DNA of 64,000 nucleotides from an uncultured Eubacteriales bacterium (GTDB taxonomy: Bacteria; Bacillota; Clostridia; Oscillospirales; CAG-272). A program made the translations under genes and the position numbers. The DNA lies in contig CATWNM010000002.1 of NCBI GenBank assembly GCA_958352145.1, positions 1 to 64,000 on the forward strand, written 5' to 3'. Below, piece after piece: positions 49,716 through 58,788 of the stretch. Below the pieces are notes generated by a model. That model saw only the letters and a program-made list of their open reading frames with translations. It did not search any database and was not told where the DNA came from. Numbering within the stretch: position 1 is the first letter of the stretch; every line of letters starts with the position of its first letter.

Positions 49716-50162
49716 TTACGGCTTTTCGCCCAGCCGCTTCAGTTCCTCCATGAAAGTTTCCGCGTCCTTGAATTCACGGTAAACGGACGCGAAGCGGACA
49801 TAGGAGACGGCGTCGATTTTCCGGAGCTTGTCCATGATGATCTCGCCGATCTCGCCGGTGGTGATCTCTCCGCAGAGCGAGTTTTGCAGTTCGGCCTCGA
49901 TCTCAAGCGCGAGCGCCGCCGTATCCACGGGGCGTTTCTGGCAGGCTTTGATTAAGCCGCTTTCCAGCTTCATGCGGTCAAAAAATTCTTTGGAGCCGTC
50001 CTTTTTGATGACAACGATTTGTACCGAATCGATCACCTCATACGTTGTGAAGCGCCGGCGGCATCCGAGACATTCCCGCCGCCGACGGATGCTGTTGTTG
50101 TCGCTGACCGGCCGGGAATCAATGACTTTGCTTTCCGGATACCCGCAGTTCGGACATTTCAT
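49716..50162 (-). CDS. nrdR: Transcriptional repressor NrdR
   Basis: 148 residues. A zinc ribbon with CPNCGYPESKVIDSRP (3-18) and CLGCRRRF (32-39), followed by an ATP-cone (VIKKDGSKEFFDRMKLESGL, GEIGEIIMDKLRKID). It senses ATP/dATP and represses ribonucleotide reductase genes. No nrd genes are nearby. AAGGAGGAAG lies at the proper distance upstream of the ATG. Confidence 0.96.
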   Translation of the reverse strand: MKCPNCGYPESKVIDSRPVSDNNSIRRRRECLGCRRRFTTYEVIDSVQIVVIKKDGSKEFFDRMKLESGLIKACQKRPVDTAALALEIEAELQNSLCGEITTGEIGEIIMDKLRKIDAVSYVRFASVYREFKDAETFMEELKRLGEKP

Positions 50163-50249
50163 AGCTGTCAGTGAATTTGCAGAGCAAATTCTTCCTCCTT
50201 ACATGATGGGGCGCGGCATGCAGAATGCCACAAGATATAGTATAAAATT

Positions 50250-50278
50250 ATTATATCATGCGCCATAGAGCTTGTAAA
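50250..50278 (-). promoter_or_regulatory. Promoter of nrdR
   Basis: Minus-strand TTTACA (50273-50278) and TATAAT (50250-50255), 17-base spacer, about 90 bases before nrdR. Confidence 0.6.
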
Positions 50279-50372
50279 TAGGGCGGCGCGAAAAAAGCGG
50301 CGGCAAAGGCGATTTTTGTCCCCGCTTTTTTCAAAGATGCAGGATGAAAAATGTTTTCCTCCGAAAAAACTA

Positions 50373-50401
50373 TTGACAGGTACATGGAGATATGCTATAA
50401 T
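50373..50401 (+). promoter_or_regulatory. Promoter of tRNA-Pro
   Basis: TTGACA and TATAAT with a 17-base spacer, ending 24 bases before the tRNA, the same geometry as the tRNA promoter at 10192. Confidence 0.85.
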
Positions 50402-50425
50402 AATCACCGCTGAATAAAGCAAATT

Positions 50426-50502
50426 CGGGATGTAGCACAGCTTGGTAGTGCGCTTGGTTCGGGACCAAGAGGTCGGGTGTTCGAATCACCTCATTCCGAC
50501 CA
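50426..50502 (+). tRNA. tRNA-Pro (CGG)
   Basis: Acceptor CGGGATG/CATTCCG (one G-T pair), D-arm AGCACAGCTTGGTAGTGC, anticodon stem CTTGG/CCAAG with loop TTCGGGA giving CGG, T-loop TTCGAAT, encoded CCA. Confidence 0.95.
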
Positions 50503-50503
50503 A

Positions 50504-50537
50504 AAAGCCTGTAATCGTCATGATTACAGGCTTTTTT
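50504..50537 (+). terminator. Terminator of tRNA-Pro
   Basis: AAGCCTGTAATC pairs with GATTACAGGCTT around a 5-nt loop, followed by a T run, directly after the tRNA CCA end. Confidence 0.88.
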
Positions 50538-50681
50538 ATTGGTGTTACAAATAACCCCTGACTTTGCCGTGGCGCTTCAAAATGCCTTCGTAAAATAAAC
50601 GAATAAGCACAGGCAAAGAGTTCTAAAATGTGCAAAATTATAATATTCTACAAGAATTAATAAAACGCATTAGGATATTTG

Positions 50682-50887
50682 TTGACAAATATTAAATAAT
50701 ATGGTAATATATTGTTAAATATGGGTATATATGGAATAATTGAGTTTCAATCGATATAGAATAACAAATCGGACATTACAGAAAAACAGTGGAAATTATA
50801 GAAGGTTGGCTTGGCTGCATAATCTTTACAAAGGATTGTGGTTTTGGGGCTAAGTCTGAAAATCAAAAAAATAAAAGGATATAATAT
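50682..50887 (+). promoter_or_regulatory. Promoter and 5' leader of the 849-residue protein gene
   Basis: TTGACA (50682-50687) and TAATAT (50705-50710), 17-base spacer, then about 170 bases of AT-rich leader ending in AAAGGATATAAT before the start codon. No riboswitch signature is recognised. The preceding bases 50540-50680 show no gene. Confidence 0.55.
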
Positions 50888-53437
50888 ATGACTGCGATTC
50901 CGGAAAAATTCCACCAATACTGTTACGGGCTGGACGCCTCTCCCCTTTTGCCCTCCATGACCGGCGCCTTCACGCTGCCTGCGGACCCGGACAGCGATCT
51001 ATACAGCCGGGAATTTGATCCGCGGGCAAATGAAATAGTATGCGGCGGAACGGATGAGGGGGCGCATGAAACGATTTATTATGAACCGGGGCAAAAATTT
51101 TCTTGGCGATACCGTTTTTTAGACAAGGAACTTAAACGGGTATTTGCGTTTTTTTTCATTCACTGCGCAAAGGCAACGGATACGGTTATTCTCATACATA
51201 CGACCGGTCACGCTAAACTTTGGATCAACCGCGAATTGTTTACCGTCGTATTTGACACCAACAGAATGCTTGTTGCAAAGCTGAAGCGGGGCATCAATTC
51301 CATTGTGATCGAGAGGCCGGAGGCGATGGAGCAGGACGGTTTCTTTATCCGAGTCAGCAAATATCAAGCAGAGCAGGAAAAATGTGACTTGCCCTGCATA
51401 TTTCAGGGCTCCATGCAGAATGTTGCGCGTATGGGATATACTTTTCATTCCGGAGTGTATCTGTATGACAATCAGCCGTTTATATTCGCTTTTTATCCCA
51501 ATCATGATGTTTTTGCAAAAAGCGGCGTCCTGCAATTTGCGCTGACGGATAATCGAACGCGGGAAGTGCTCTTCGAAAGAGAGCTTCCCATAAAACAAAA
51601 GCACAGCGTCGGTTTTCAGGGAAATGGGTTCGATGATTACGATACGGGGCATTATTTGGTAGCCGAAATCAAATACACGTATGCGAACGGGTATACGCAT
51701 GTAGACCGTATCGCACTTTTTACGCGGCCGGTAGAGAATATGCTTGAGACGACCCGCCAGAATGCGGCGGCAGCGATTAGCGAAGCTGCGCACGGATACG
51801 ATAAGCTCTGTTTGCAATACGGGATCGACTATATCACGGATCCGCGGCGCGATCTTTCTGCCGTTGTAGCGCAGGCGGCGCTCCTGCGGTCGAACACGGC
51901 GCTTGTGCAGAAAGGCGAGCACCGGGACGGTTTCATTTACAACCGCGGTATGAAGCGCGTTTTTTTCTATGATCCAACCTGCAACTCGGTAAGTTGTTAC
52001 CGTGTGTATATTCCGGAAAACTACAGCGACAGCGTCCAATATCCGCTGATTATCCTTCATGCGACGGTGGAATATAACCAGTGGAGCGGCGTGTTTGCCA
52101 AATACACAGCCGAGCCGGTGATTGCCGTAGATATTTCCGGCCGCGGCGTATTGCTCGGAAGCTATATCGGCGAAGCTGCAATCCGCGTCGTGCTCGAGGA
52201 TGTTTTCGCCCGGTTCAGTATCGATCGAAACCGGATTTACTGTACGGGATATTCCAACGGCGGAGGCGCAGCTTGGGCGCAGGCCCAGGCGTATCCGGAT
52301 CTGTTTGCGGGCATTTACGCCGCCGCCGGGCAAGCAAATCTGGATCTTTTATGCAATCTTGGAAATATGAAGCTGATGTATCTTTCCTCGCCGGCAGATT
52401 ATATGTATGACGTCTATCAACAAATCGATGCTCGGCTGGAAGGGCATCCCGACCGCCTCGGGCTTTTGGGCGATGGATTTTCGCATAATATGCTGCTGCG
52501 TCTTTGGCTGAACGAAAAAGCTTTTGATCTGCTTCTCAAAGCGCGCAGAAACGAATATCCGGATCATATCACGTTTAAAACGCCGAGAAATCGCCACAGA
52601 AAAGCGTATTGGATTGAGATCCATTCTATCGCCGGCCGGGAAACAGAAGGGGCGATTGACGCAAAAATCAAATCTCCGCATAAGATAGACGTTCTGTGCA
52701 GCGGGATCAGCGGGTTTTCGATCACGATTCCGCCGCAGGTGGATCGCACGCATTTTGAAGTCTCCGTCAACGGTAAAGCGGCATTTGTTTTCGAGAATCC
52801 GGCGGCGGAGCGCATACATTTCACACAGGAAAGCAATGTGCAAAGCGGCGCTTTCAGGCCAATCGAAAACTATATGCCCATAGCGGACATGCATAAAGGC
52901 AGCGGCTTGCTCGACGTATATTTGGATCCGCTCAGCATCGTTATGCCGGCGGATGGCGCGGACTGTATCAAAAAAACGGCTGCCGCTTACGCCGAGCCAA
53001 ACTGCAACGGATTTTTGTCGAGGGTATATGTGAAATATCCCATCGTCAGCTATGAAGAATGGGCATGCACCGCGGACCTTGCCGAGCGCAGTTATGTCAT
53101 CATCGACGACGGAAGCCCGCATCCGCTACTGGAACAGATCAGGCAAAACACAAAGGTCGCCGTCGATCGAGCCGGCTGGACTTACAATGGCGCGGCGCAT
53201 CCTGGAAAATGCTGCGTACAGCAGATCGTCGGCAGTCCGTGGAATCCGGCGAGAAACATCCATCTGATCCGCTGCAACGATCCCGCTATGCTGCAAAAAA
53301 ATCTATTTACCCGCAAATTGGTGATCCCGACTTATGTAAGCGGCAGGCACCGGTTTTTAAATAACGACGCGCTGATTTTTGACGAATGCGGATATCATGG
53401 CATACTGGATTATGACAGCGCGCCCGTAGATTTGTGA
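50888..53437 (+). CDS. Large alpha/beta-hydrolase (esterase-like) protein, unassigned
   Basis: 849 residues with no signal peptide and no membrane segment. Residues 1-330 form a beta-rich region (HAKLWINRELFTVVFDTNRM, KLKRGINSIVIERPE) that looks like a carbohydrate- or ligand-binding sandwich. Residues about 370-560 are an esterase/PHB-depolymerase-like hydrolase: CYRVYIPENYSDS opens the core, VQYPLIILHATV is a core strand, S456 sits in CTGYSNGGGAAWAQA, and H533 in GDGFSHNML is the likely catalytic His. Residues 560-849 are another beta-rich region without a recognised family. The gene is monocistronic with its own promoter and terminator. It recalls intracellular proteins with an esterase core between beta domains; substrate unknown. 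Confidence 0.85.
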   Translation: MTAIPEKFHQYCYGLDASPLLPSMTGAFTLPADPDSDLYSREFDPRANEIVCGGTDEGAHETIYYEPGQKFSWRYRFLDKELKRVFAFFFIHCAKATDTVILIHTTGHAKLWINRELFTVVFDTNRMLVAKLKRGINSIVIERPEAMEQDGFFIRVSKYQAEQEKCDLPCIFQGSMQNVARMGYTFHSGVYLYDNQPFIFAFYPNHDVFAKSGVLQFALTDNRTREVLFERELPIKQKHSVGFQGNGFDDYDTGHYLVAEIKYTYANGYTHVDRIALFTRPVENMLETTRQNAAAAISEAAHGYDKLCLQYGIDYITDPRRDLSAVVAQAALLRSNTALVQKGEHRDGFIYNRGMKRVFFYDPTCNSVSCYRVYIPENYSDSVQYPLIILHATVEYNQWSGVFAKYTAEPVIAVDISGRGVLLGSYIGEAAIRVVLEDVFARFSIDRNRIYCTGYSNGGGAAWAQAQAYPDLFAGIYAAAGQANLDLLCNLGNMKLMYLSSPADYMYDVYQQIDARLEGHPDRLGLLGDGFSHNMLLRLWLNEKAFDLLLKARRNEYPDHITFKTPRNRHRKAYWIEIHSIAGRETEGAIDAKIKSPHKIDVLCSGISGFSITIPPQVDRTHFEVSVNGKAAFVFENPAAERIHFTQESNVQSGAFRPIENYMPIADMHKGSGLLDVYLDPLSIVMPADGADCIKKTAAAYAEPNCNGFLSRVYVKYPIVSYEEWACTADLAERSYVIIDDGSPHPLLEQIRQNTKVAVDRAGWTYNGAAHPGKCCVQQIVGSPWNPARNIHLIRCNDPAMLQKNLFTRKLVIPTYVSGRHRFLNNDALIFDECGYHGILDYDSAPVDL

Positions 53438-53450
53438 CGGAAATACATGT

Positions 53451-53490
53451 ACAGGCAAAAAGGCAGGATTTTTCCTGCCTTTTTGCCTGT
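53451..53490 (+). terminator. Terminator of the 849-residue protein gene
   Basis: A perfect 18-bp stem (53451-53468 with 53473-53490) with a T4 loop; A and T runs lie inside the stem rather than after it. Confidence 0.8.
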
Positions 53491-53601
53491 GTCTATAGAG
53501 AGCCATAAGGCTTTTCTACAGAAAGAGCTTGGATTGTTCGTGCCGCGCTGCACGCCTATTTTGACTCGATTGCCTGTCCGGCAATACAAATATAGGGAAA
53601 T

Positions 53602-54174
53602 TTATATATTCTTTTCTACAAAATGCGTATGATGGAGGTTCCAATATTTTTGATATACCCGATCTTCTTGTCCGTCAAGATTTAATTGATACATTCTAAA
53701 TGTAACAAAAATGTTTTTGGGCTGCCAGTGCTCTTCATAAGAATAACAGTATTTCATGCCGATCTGTCTCATTACGCCGCCGCTTCTCGGGTTGTTTTTA
53801 TCATGGGTCGCCGTAATATATGGGATGCGGTCTTTTTTCAACTGTTCAACAAGCGCTTTGCTTGCTTCGGTAACAATTCTTTTATGCCAAAATTCTTTGC
53901 GAAGCGCATATCCCAAGTCGTGGCTGTCATCCATATCAGCTTTGATATAGCCGATCGGAAAATGATCTTCTTTCAGGCAGATCGCAAAGCAGTATTCTTG
54001 ATTCGCAAACCGTTTTTCATAAAATGCGCTGGTTTCTTCTATGTTTTTTACAGGAAACCACGGCAAAAACGTATTTTCTTCTTCGCCTTTCAAAAGCAAA
54101 TACAGCGCGTCCATGTCCTGGTTTTCAAACTTCCTTAGTATGAGCCTATCCGTTTCAAGTCTTGCAGCTGCCAT
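53602..54174 (-). CDS. GNAT family N-acetyltransferase (RimJ/RimL-like)
   Basis: 190 residues from ATG 54174, with GGAGA upstream. Opens with LETDRLILRKFENQDMDALY, the common RimJ/RimL-type start, continues with FAICLKEDHFPIGYIKADM, and has DLGYALRKEFWHKRIVTEAS where the acetyl-CoA loop is reduced to a degenerate form. It ends with GGVMRQIGMKYCYSYEEHW. Substrate unknown; resistance or protein N-terminal acetylation are both possible. AT-rich compared with neighbours. Convergent to the 849-residue protein gene. Confidence 0.85.
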   Translation of the reverse strand: MAAARLETDRLILRKFENQDMDALYLLLKGEEENTFLPWFPVKNIEETSAFYEKRFANQEYCFAICLKEDHFPIGYIKADMDDSHDLGYALRKEFWHKRIVTEASKALVEQLKKDRIPYITATHDKNNPRSGGVMRQIGMKYCYSYEEHWQPKNIFVTFRMYQLNLDGQEDRVYQKYWNLHHTHFVEKNI

Positions 54175-54308
54175 TCTGTTTCTCCGCAAAGCTTCCAATT
54201 GGTTTATTTTTATAAGTATACCATATTCTTGAACTGTCCCGCAACAGTCTGTTGGCGAAGCCGCAGGAGAGGATTCCGTCCATACAAAAGGAAACGCCGC
54301 TTTTCTCC

Positions 54309-54337
54309 TTGACACAGGCTTTAAAATTCGATATAAT
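54309..54337 (+). promoter_or_regulatory. Promoter of the yicC-remA-gmk operon
   Basis: TTGACA and TATAAT with a 17-base spacer, 67 bases before the yicC start codon. Confidence 0.85.
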
Positions 54338-54404
54338 AATAAAATAAAATATGATGGCATAATATTGCAAAAAAGCGTGCCTGAAAGAAAACGAGGTCAA
54401 AATA

Positions 54405-55292
54405 TTGATACGAAGCATGACCGCCTTTGGCCGTGCACGAATGACGACGGAAGAACGGGACGTCACGGTCGAAATCAAAAGCGTCAACAGCCGGTATCTG
54501 GACTGTTCGGTGAAAATGCCGCGCAGATACAGCTTTCTGGAAGAAAAGGTCAAGGCGTATATCCAGCAAAACGGCGTCAGCCGCGGAAAAGTGGACGTTT
54601 ACATCAGCGTGGATACGCTGTCGGAGGCCGACACGGAAATTCTTGTGGATGAGGGGTATGCTCGCGGCTATATCTCAGCGCTTGAGTGCCTGCGGGATCT
54701 GTTCGGTTTGCAGGACGACATCAGCGTTATGCAGGTGGCGCGCGACCGCGACGTCTTTACGTTCCGGCGCGCCGAGGACAACCCCGAGCGGGACTGGGAT
54801 GTGCTAAAAGAGGCGCTGGACGGCGCTTTGCGCGGATTTCTTGGGGCGAGGGAGGCCGAGGGGCGGCGGATCGAGCAGGATATCCGGTCGAAAATCGAAG
54901 GGATTCGCCGGCAGGCGGAGCGGATCGGCGCCCTGTCGCAGACCGAAACCATTTCCTACCACGAGAGACTGACGGAAAGAATAAAGCAGCTTTTAGACGA
55001 CAACAATATGGTTGTCGACGAGGGACGGCTCCTGACGGAATGCGCGATCTACGCTGACCGGGTGGCCATCGACGAGGAACTGACAAGGCTCAGCTGCCAT
55101 TTCAGCGCGTTTGACGATATTCTTGCCGCCAAAGAGCCCTGCGGCCGCAAGCTGGACTTTCTTTTGCAGGAGATCAACCGCGAGACCAATACGATCGGCT
55201 CCAAGACGCAGTGCCTGGACGTCACCAGGTTGGTCGTCGATATCAAGGCCGAGCTTGAAAAGATCCGAGAGCAAATTCAGAACATAGAGTGA
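54405..55292 (+). CDS. yicC: YicC family endoribonuclease-like protein
   Basis: 295 residues from TTG 54405, with GAGGT seven bases upstream; the family N-terminus MIRSMTAFGRA confirms this start. The C-terminal domain has DEGRLLTECAIYADRVAIDEEL and FLLQEINRETNTIGSK, the conserved acidic and Glu-rich motifs of the YicC/YloC family (DUF1732). E. coli YicC cleaves RNA and helps degrade RyhB; the clostridial role is untested. The order yicC-remA-gmk-rpoZ-priA is conserved in Firmicutes. Confidence 0.94.
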   Translation: MIRSMTAFGRARMTTEERDVTVEIKSVNSRYLDCSVKMPRRYSFLEEKVKAYIQQNGVSRGKVDVYISVDTLSEADTEILVDEGYARGYISALECLRDLFGLQDDISVMQVARDRDVFTFRRAEDNPERDWDVLKEALDGALRGFLGAREAEGRRIEQDIRSKIEGIRRQAERIGALSQTETISYHERLTERIKQLLDDNNMVVDEGRLLTECAIYADRVAIDEELTRLSCHFSAFDDILAAKEPCGRKLDFLLQEINRETNTIGSKTQCLDVTRLVVDIKAELEKIREQIQNIE

Positions 55293-55302
55293 GGACGTCG
55301 AA

Positions 55303-55581
55303 ATGAAATTCATCAACGTAGGCTTTGGAAATATGATCGCCGCCGACCGGGTCGTGGCGCTGGTCAGCCCGGATTCCGCGCCTGTTAAGCGCCTGATCGG
55401 CGAGGCGCGCGAAGCAGGGCGGATCATTGACGTGACCTGCGGACGGCGCACCCGCGCGGTCATCGTGACCGACAGTGACCATGTGATCCTGAGCGCGACG
55501 CAGCCGGAAACCATCTCCAACCGTCTGGCCGACGACGTAGAGACGCTGGACGGCGTGGACGCGGAGGATGCGGAGCCATGA
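55303..55581 (+). CDS. remA: RemA/DUF370 family DNA-binding regulator
   Basis: 92 residues, 10 bases after yicC. KFINVGFGNMIAADRVVAL and a DVTCGRRTRAVIVTDSDHVILS stretch (about 43-64) match RemA, which forms ring-like oligomers that bind DNA and activate matrix genes in Bacillus. The last 20 residues are an acidic tail (DAEDAEP) beyond the usual 80-90 residue core. It overlaps gmk by 4 bases. Confidence 0.93.
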   Translation: MKFINVGFGNMIAADRVVALVSPDSAPVKRLIGEAREAGRIIDVTCGRRTRAVIVTDSDHVILSATQPETISNRLADDVETLDGVDAEDAEP

Positions 55582-56195
55582 ACGGCACGCTCGTATTCAT
55601 TATCTCTGGACCGGCGGGGAGCGGCAAGGGCTCGGTGGTAAACGAGGTGCTCCGGCGGGACGACCGGTTTCTCTGCGCGGTGAGCGCGACGAGCCGGCCC
55701 TGCCTGAAGGGCGAGGCTGAGGGTGTGAACTATTATTATATCACGCGCGGGGAATTTGAAGAAAAGATTAAGAGCGGCGGCGTGCTTGAATACACTGAGT
55801 ACTGCGGGAATTATTACGGAACGCTGGTCTCCGAGTTTGAGCGCGCCGTGGCGCTCGGCAAGCATCTAATCCTTGAGATCGAGGTGGACGGCGCTGCGCA
55901 GATCAAAAAAAAATACCCGGACGCGGTGCTGATTATGGTCACGCCGCCCTCTGTCGCCGAACAGAGCCGCCGTTTGCACGCGCGCGGCCGTGACACGGAG
56001 GAATCTATTGCCAAGCGGCTGCGCCGCGCCGAAGAGGAACTTGGCTTTCTCCCGCTTTACGATTATTTGATTGTCAATGAGCACGGAAAGCTTTCGCGCA
56101 GCGCGGACGATTTTTTGGCCGTGGCGCGCGCCGAAACGCTGCGCGCGGCGCGGCGAAGCGGCTTCGCGGCGCGTTATTTTACAACCGAACTATAA
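55578..56195 (+). CDS. gmk: Guanylate kinase Gmk
   Basis: 205 residues. P-loop SGPAGSGKGSVVNEVL (about 9-24), GMP-binding SATSRPCLKGEAEGVNYYYI, EYTEYCGNYYGT, and the lid region RLHARGRDTEESIAKRL. It phosphorylates GMP to GDP, and indirectly affects (p)ppGpp levels. ATGA overlap with remA. Confidence 0.96.
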   Translation: MNGTLVFIISGPAGSGKGSVVNEVLRRDDRFLCAVSATSRPCLKGEAEGVNYYYITRGEFEEKIKSGGVLEYTEYCGNYYGTLVSEFERAVALGKHLILEIEVDGAAQIKKKYPDAVLIMVTPPSVAEQSRRLHARGRDTEESIAKRLRRAEEELGFLPLYDYLIVNEHGKLSRSADDFLAVARAETLRAARRSGFAARYFTTEL

Positions 56196-56213
56196 GTAAG
56201 GAGCAGATAAACG

Positions 56214-56492
56214 ATGATTAACAACCCTTCTGTAGAAGATCTGACAGCCAAAGGCATCAACCGCTACGAACTGGTGATCGCCACGGCCAAATGCGCGCGG
56301 CTCATCACCGACGAATATGTGGAACAGCGCGCCTATGCCGAAAAACTGATCGAGCGCAAGGAGACCGACAAGTCGATTAGCGCGCTGATCGACAAGGATA
56401 TCCGCGACGAAAAGGCGGTCAAGAACGCCGTGCAAAGACTTTATGCCGGCCAGTACAAAGTTGTGCGCAGCGAAGAGGCGGACAACGACTGA
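56214..56492 (+). CDS. rpoZ: RNA polymerase omega subunit RpoZ
   Basis: 92 residues behind AAGGAGC. NRYELVIATAKCARLIT and a KSISALIDKDIRDEKAVKNAV segment follow the omega fold, which clamps the beta' C-terminus. Position between gmk and priA is the standard Firmicutes order. Confidence 0.93.
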   Translation: MINNPSVEDLTAKGINRYELVIATAKCARLITDEYVEQRAYAEKLIERKETDKSISALIDKDIRDEKAVKNAVQRLYAGQYKVVRSEEADND

Positions 56493-56527
56493 GCGCGGCG
56501 CCGTAGTTTTGGGAGGGGGAGCGTTTC

Positions 56528-58744
56528 ATGGCTGAATACGCAAGCGTGTGTCTTTTGGATGCGCCCGCGTCCCTCGACCGGCCGTTTGACTACCGTATTC
56601 CGGAAGAACTGCGCGGGAAAACGGCGCGCGGTTCCATCGTTTTTGTACCTTTTTCGCGGACGAACCGGCGGCATATGGCCGTCGTCCTGTCGGTCTGCGA
56701 TCAAACCAAAAGCGAGAATACGAAAGATCTGCTGGGGATCCACGCCGCACTCACGCTCTCGGAAGAGCAGATGGCGCTCTGCGCTTTTCTGAAAGAATAT
56801 ACGCTCTGCACGACGTCCGACGCGCTGCGCGCGCTGCTGCCGCCCGCGGCGGCCATGCAGCCGGCGGCGCGCCCCCCGCAGGTCGTGTACGCCCGGCGCA
56901 CGAAAAACGAAGCACGGCCGCGCGGCGAAAAGCAGCGCGCACTGTATGCGGCGCTCAGCGCGGAATTTGCCTTGGCGGAACCTTTGTTTTTGCAGACCGG
57001 CGCGTCTATGGCGCAGCTTCGCGCGCTGGAAAAGCTCGGCGCGGCGGAACTGCTTATTGAACCGCGCTGGCGCAATCCGTACGGCGGCGTGCCGGCCGGC
57101 GGCGGAGAAAATATATTGAGTCCACATCAGACGGCGGCATATGAAAAGCTTTGCCGGCTGTACGAGGACGCGGCCGCGCAGTGTGCGCTTTTGTTCGGCG
57201 TGACCGGGAGCGGCAAGACCCGCGTGATGAAAGCGCTGATCGACCGGGTGCTGCGGGATCAAAAAAGCGTGATCGTACTGGTGCCTGAAATTTCGCTTAC
57301 CCCGCAGACAGTCGGCCTGTTTTGCTCTTTCTACGGCGCGCGGGTCGCGGTGCTGCATTCCTCGCTGTCAGCAGGTGAGCGCTATGACGCCTACCGCCGG
57401 ATCGCTGCGGGCGAGGTCGATCTTGTGATCGGTACGCGCAGCGCGGTGTTTGCTCCGCTTGCCAACCTCGGCGCGATTATCATAGACGAAGAGCAGGAGC
57501 ATACCTATAAATCGGATATGAGCCCGAAATATCATGCGCGGGACGTCGCGGCGTTTCGGGTCGGGCGCTGCAGGGGCCTTTTGCTGTTGGCCTCTGCGAC
57601 GCCTTCGGTCGAAAGCTATTATAAAGCGAAGATCGGCGTGTACTCGCTGGTGGAACTGACCGAGCGCTACGGCGGAGCGCATCTGCCCGCCGTCTACATC
57701 GCCGATATGCGGCGAGAGGCGCTCGGCGGCAATCTGTCGCCTTACGGCAGCCTGCTCCGGGAAAAGCTGGCCGAAACGCTTTCAAGCAAAGATCAGGCGA
57801 TCCTCTTTTTAAACCGCAGGGGCTACAACGCTTTTCTCAGTTGTCGGGACTGCGGCGAGGCGGTGCTCTGCCCGCGTTGTTCGGTGTCGCTGACCCGTCA
57901 CCGCGCCCAGGGCGCAGACTATTTGCTCTGCCATTATTGCGGTCACCGGGAACGGATTCCTGATGCCTGCCCGTCCTGCCGCGGAACGCATCTTTCGTTT
58001 ATGGGATTCGGCACGCAGAAAGCCGAAGAGGCGTTTCATCAGGATTTTTCGGGCACGCTTCTGCGTATGGACGCGGACACCACCGCGAAAAAGAGCGCGT
58101 ACGATCAGATGCTGCAAAGCTTTCGTGCGCACGGCGCGGATGTGCTGCTCGGCACGCAGATGGTGGCCAAGGGGCATGATTTCCCCGATGTGACGCTGGT
58201 CGGCGTGCTGAACGCGGACGCGGCGCTGTATCTCGACGATTTCCGTGCGGGAGAACGCGCGTTTTCAATGCTGACGCAGGTGATCGGCCGCGCAGGACGC
58301 GCGAAAAAGCGCGGTGTGGCCGTGATCCAGACCATGAATCCGGCGCATGAAGTCATCCGGCTTGCCGCGGCGCAGGATTATAAGGCTTTCTACGAACGGG
58401 ATATCCGGCTTAGGGAAAGTTTCACGTTCCCGCCTTTCTGCGACATTGCGGTGCTTTCGATCGCTTCAAAGACGGAGACGGCCGCAGCGTCCGCCGCCGC
58501 GGCGCTTTTCAAAGAACTGAAGCGCTTGATGGCCGGGGATTTCCGGGATGTGCCGATCATTTCGTTCGGCCCGTTTGAAGCGCCGGTCTATAAAGTGGAT
58601 TCCACCTATCGGATGCGGGTGGTGCTCAAATGCCGGCGCAGCCGGCAACTGCTCCGGATGCTCGGTACGCTGCTCGAGACGTTTTCAACGCCCGCTTACA
58701 AAGCGGTTTCGGTCGGAGTGGACATCAATCCCACAAATCTTTGA
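56528..58744 (+). CDS. priA: Primosomal protein N' (replication restart helicase) PriA
   Basis: 738 residues; GGGAGGGGGAG precedes ATG. N-terminal 3' DNA-binding domain (LDRPFDYRIPEEL), Walker A LFGVTGSGKTRVM (about 229), DEEQEHTYKSD (Walker B of the DEEH type), zinc cysteines in LSCRDCGEAVLCPRCSVSL and CHYCGHRERIPDACPSC (about 435-485), and the helicase C motifs TQMVAKGHDFPDVTLVG and QVIGRAGRA. It restarts stalled forks and works with DnaD/DnaI, also encoded in the window. Confidence 0.96.
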   Translation: MAEYASVCLLDAPASLDRPFDYRIPEELRGKTARGSIVFVPFSRTNRRHMAVVLSVCDQTKSENTKDLLGIHAALTLSEEQMALCAFLKEYTLCTTSDALRALLPPAAAMQPAARPPQVVYARRTKNEARPRGEKQRALYAALSAEFALAEPLFLQTGASMAQLRALEKLGAAELLIEPRWRNPYGGVPAGGGENILSPHQTAAYEKLCRLYEDAAAQCALLFGVTGSGKTRVMKALIDRVLRDQKSVIVLVPEISLTPQTVGLFCSFYGARVAVLHSSLSAGERYDAYRRIAAGEVDLVIGTRSAVFAPLANLGAIIIDEEQEHTYKSDMSPKYHARDVAAFRVGRCRGLLLLASATPSVESYYKAKIGVYSLVELTERYGGAHLPAVYIADMRREALGGNLSPYGSLLREKLAETLSSKDQAILFLNRRGYNAFLSCRDCGEAVLCPRCSVSLTRHRAQGADYLLCHYCGHRERIPDACPSCRGTHLSFMGFGTQKAEEAFHQDFSGTLLRMDADTTAKKSAYDQMLQSFRAHGADVLLGTQMVAKGHDFPDVTLVGVLNADAALYLDDFRAGERAFSMLTQVIGRAGRAKKRGVAVIQTMNPAHEVIRLAAAQDYKAFYERDIRLRESFTFPPFCDIAVLSIASKTETAAASAAAALFKELKRLMAGDFRDVPIISFGPFEAPVYKVDSTYRMRVVLKCRRSRQLLRMLGTLLETFSTPAYKAVSVGVDINPTNL

Positions 58745-58788
58745 AAAATACGGCTTTATTTTGGCCTATTCAATAAAAGAGGTACAAA

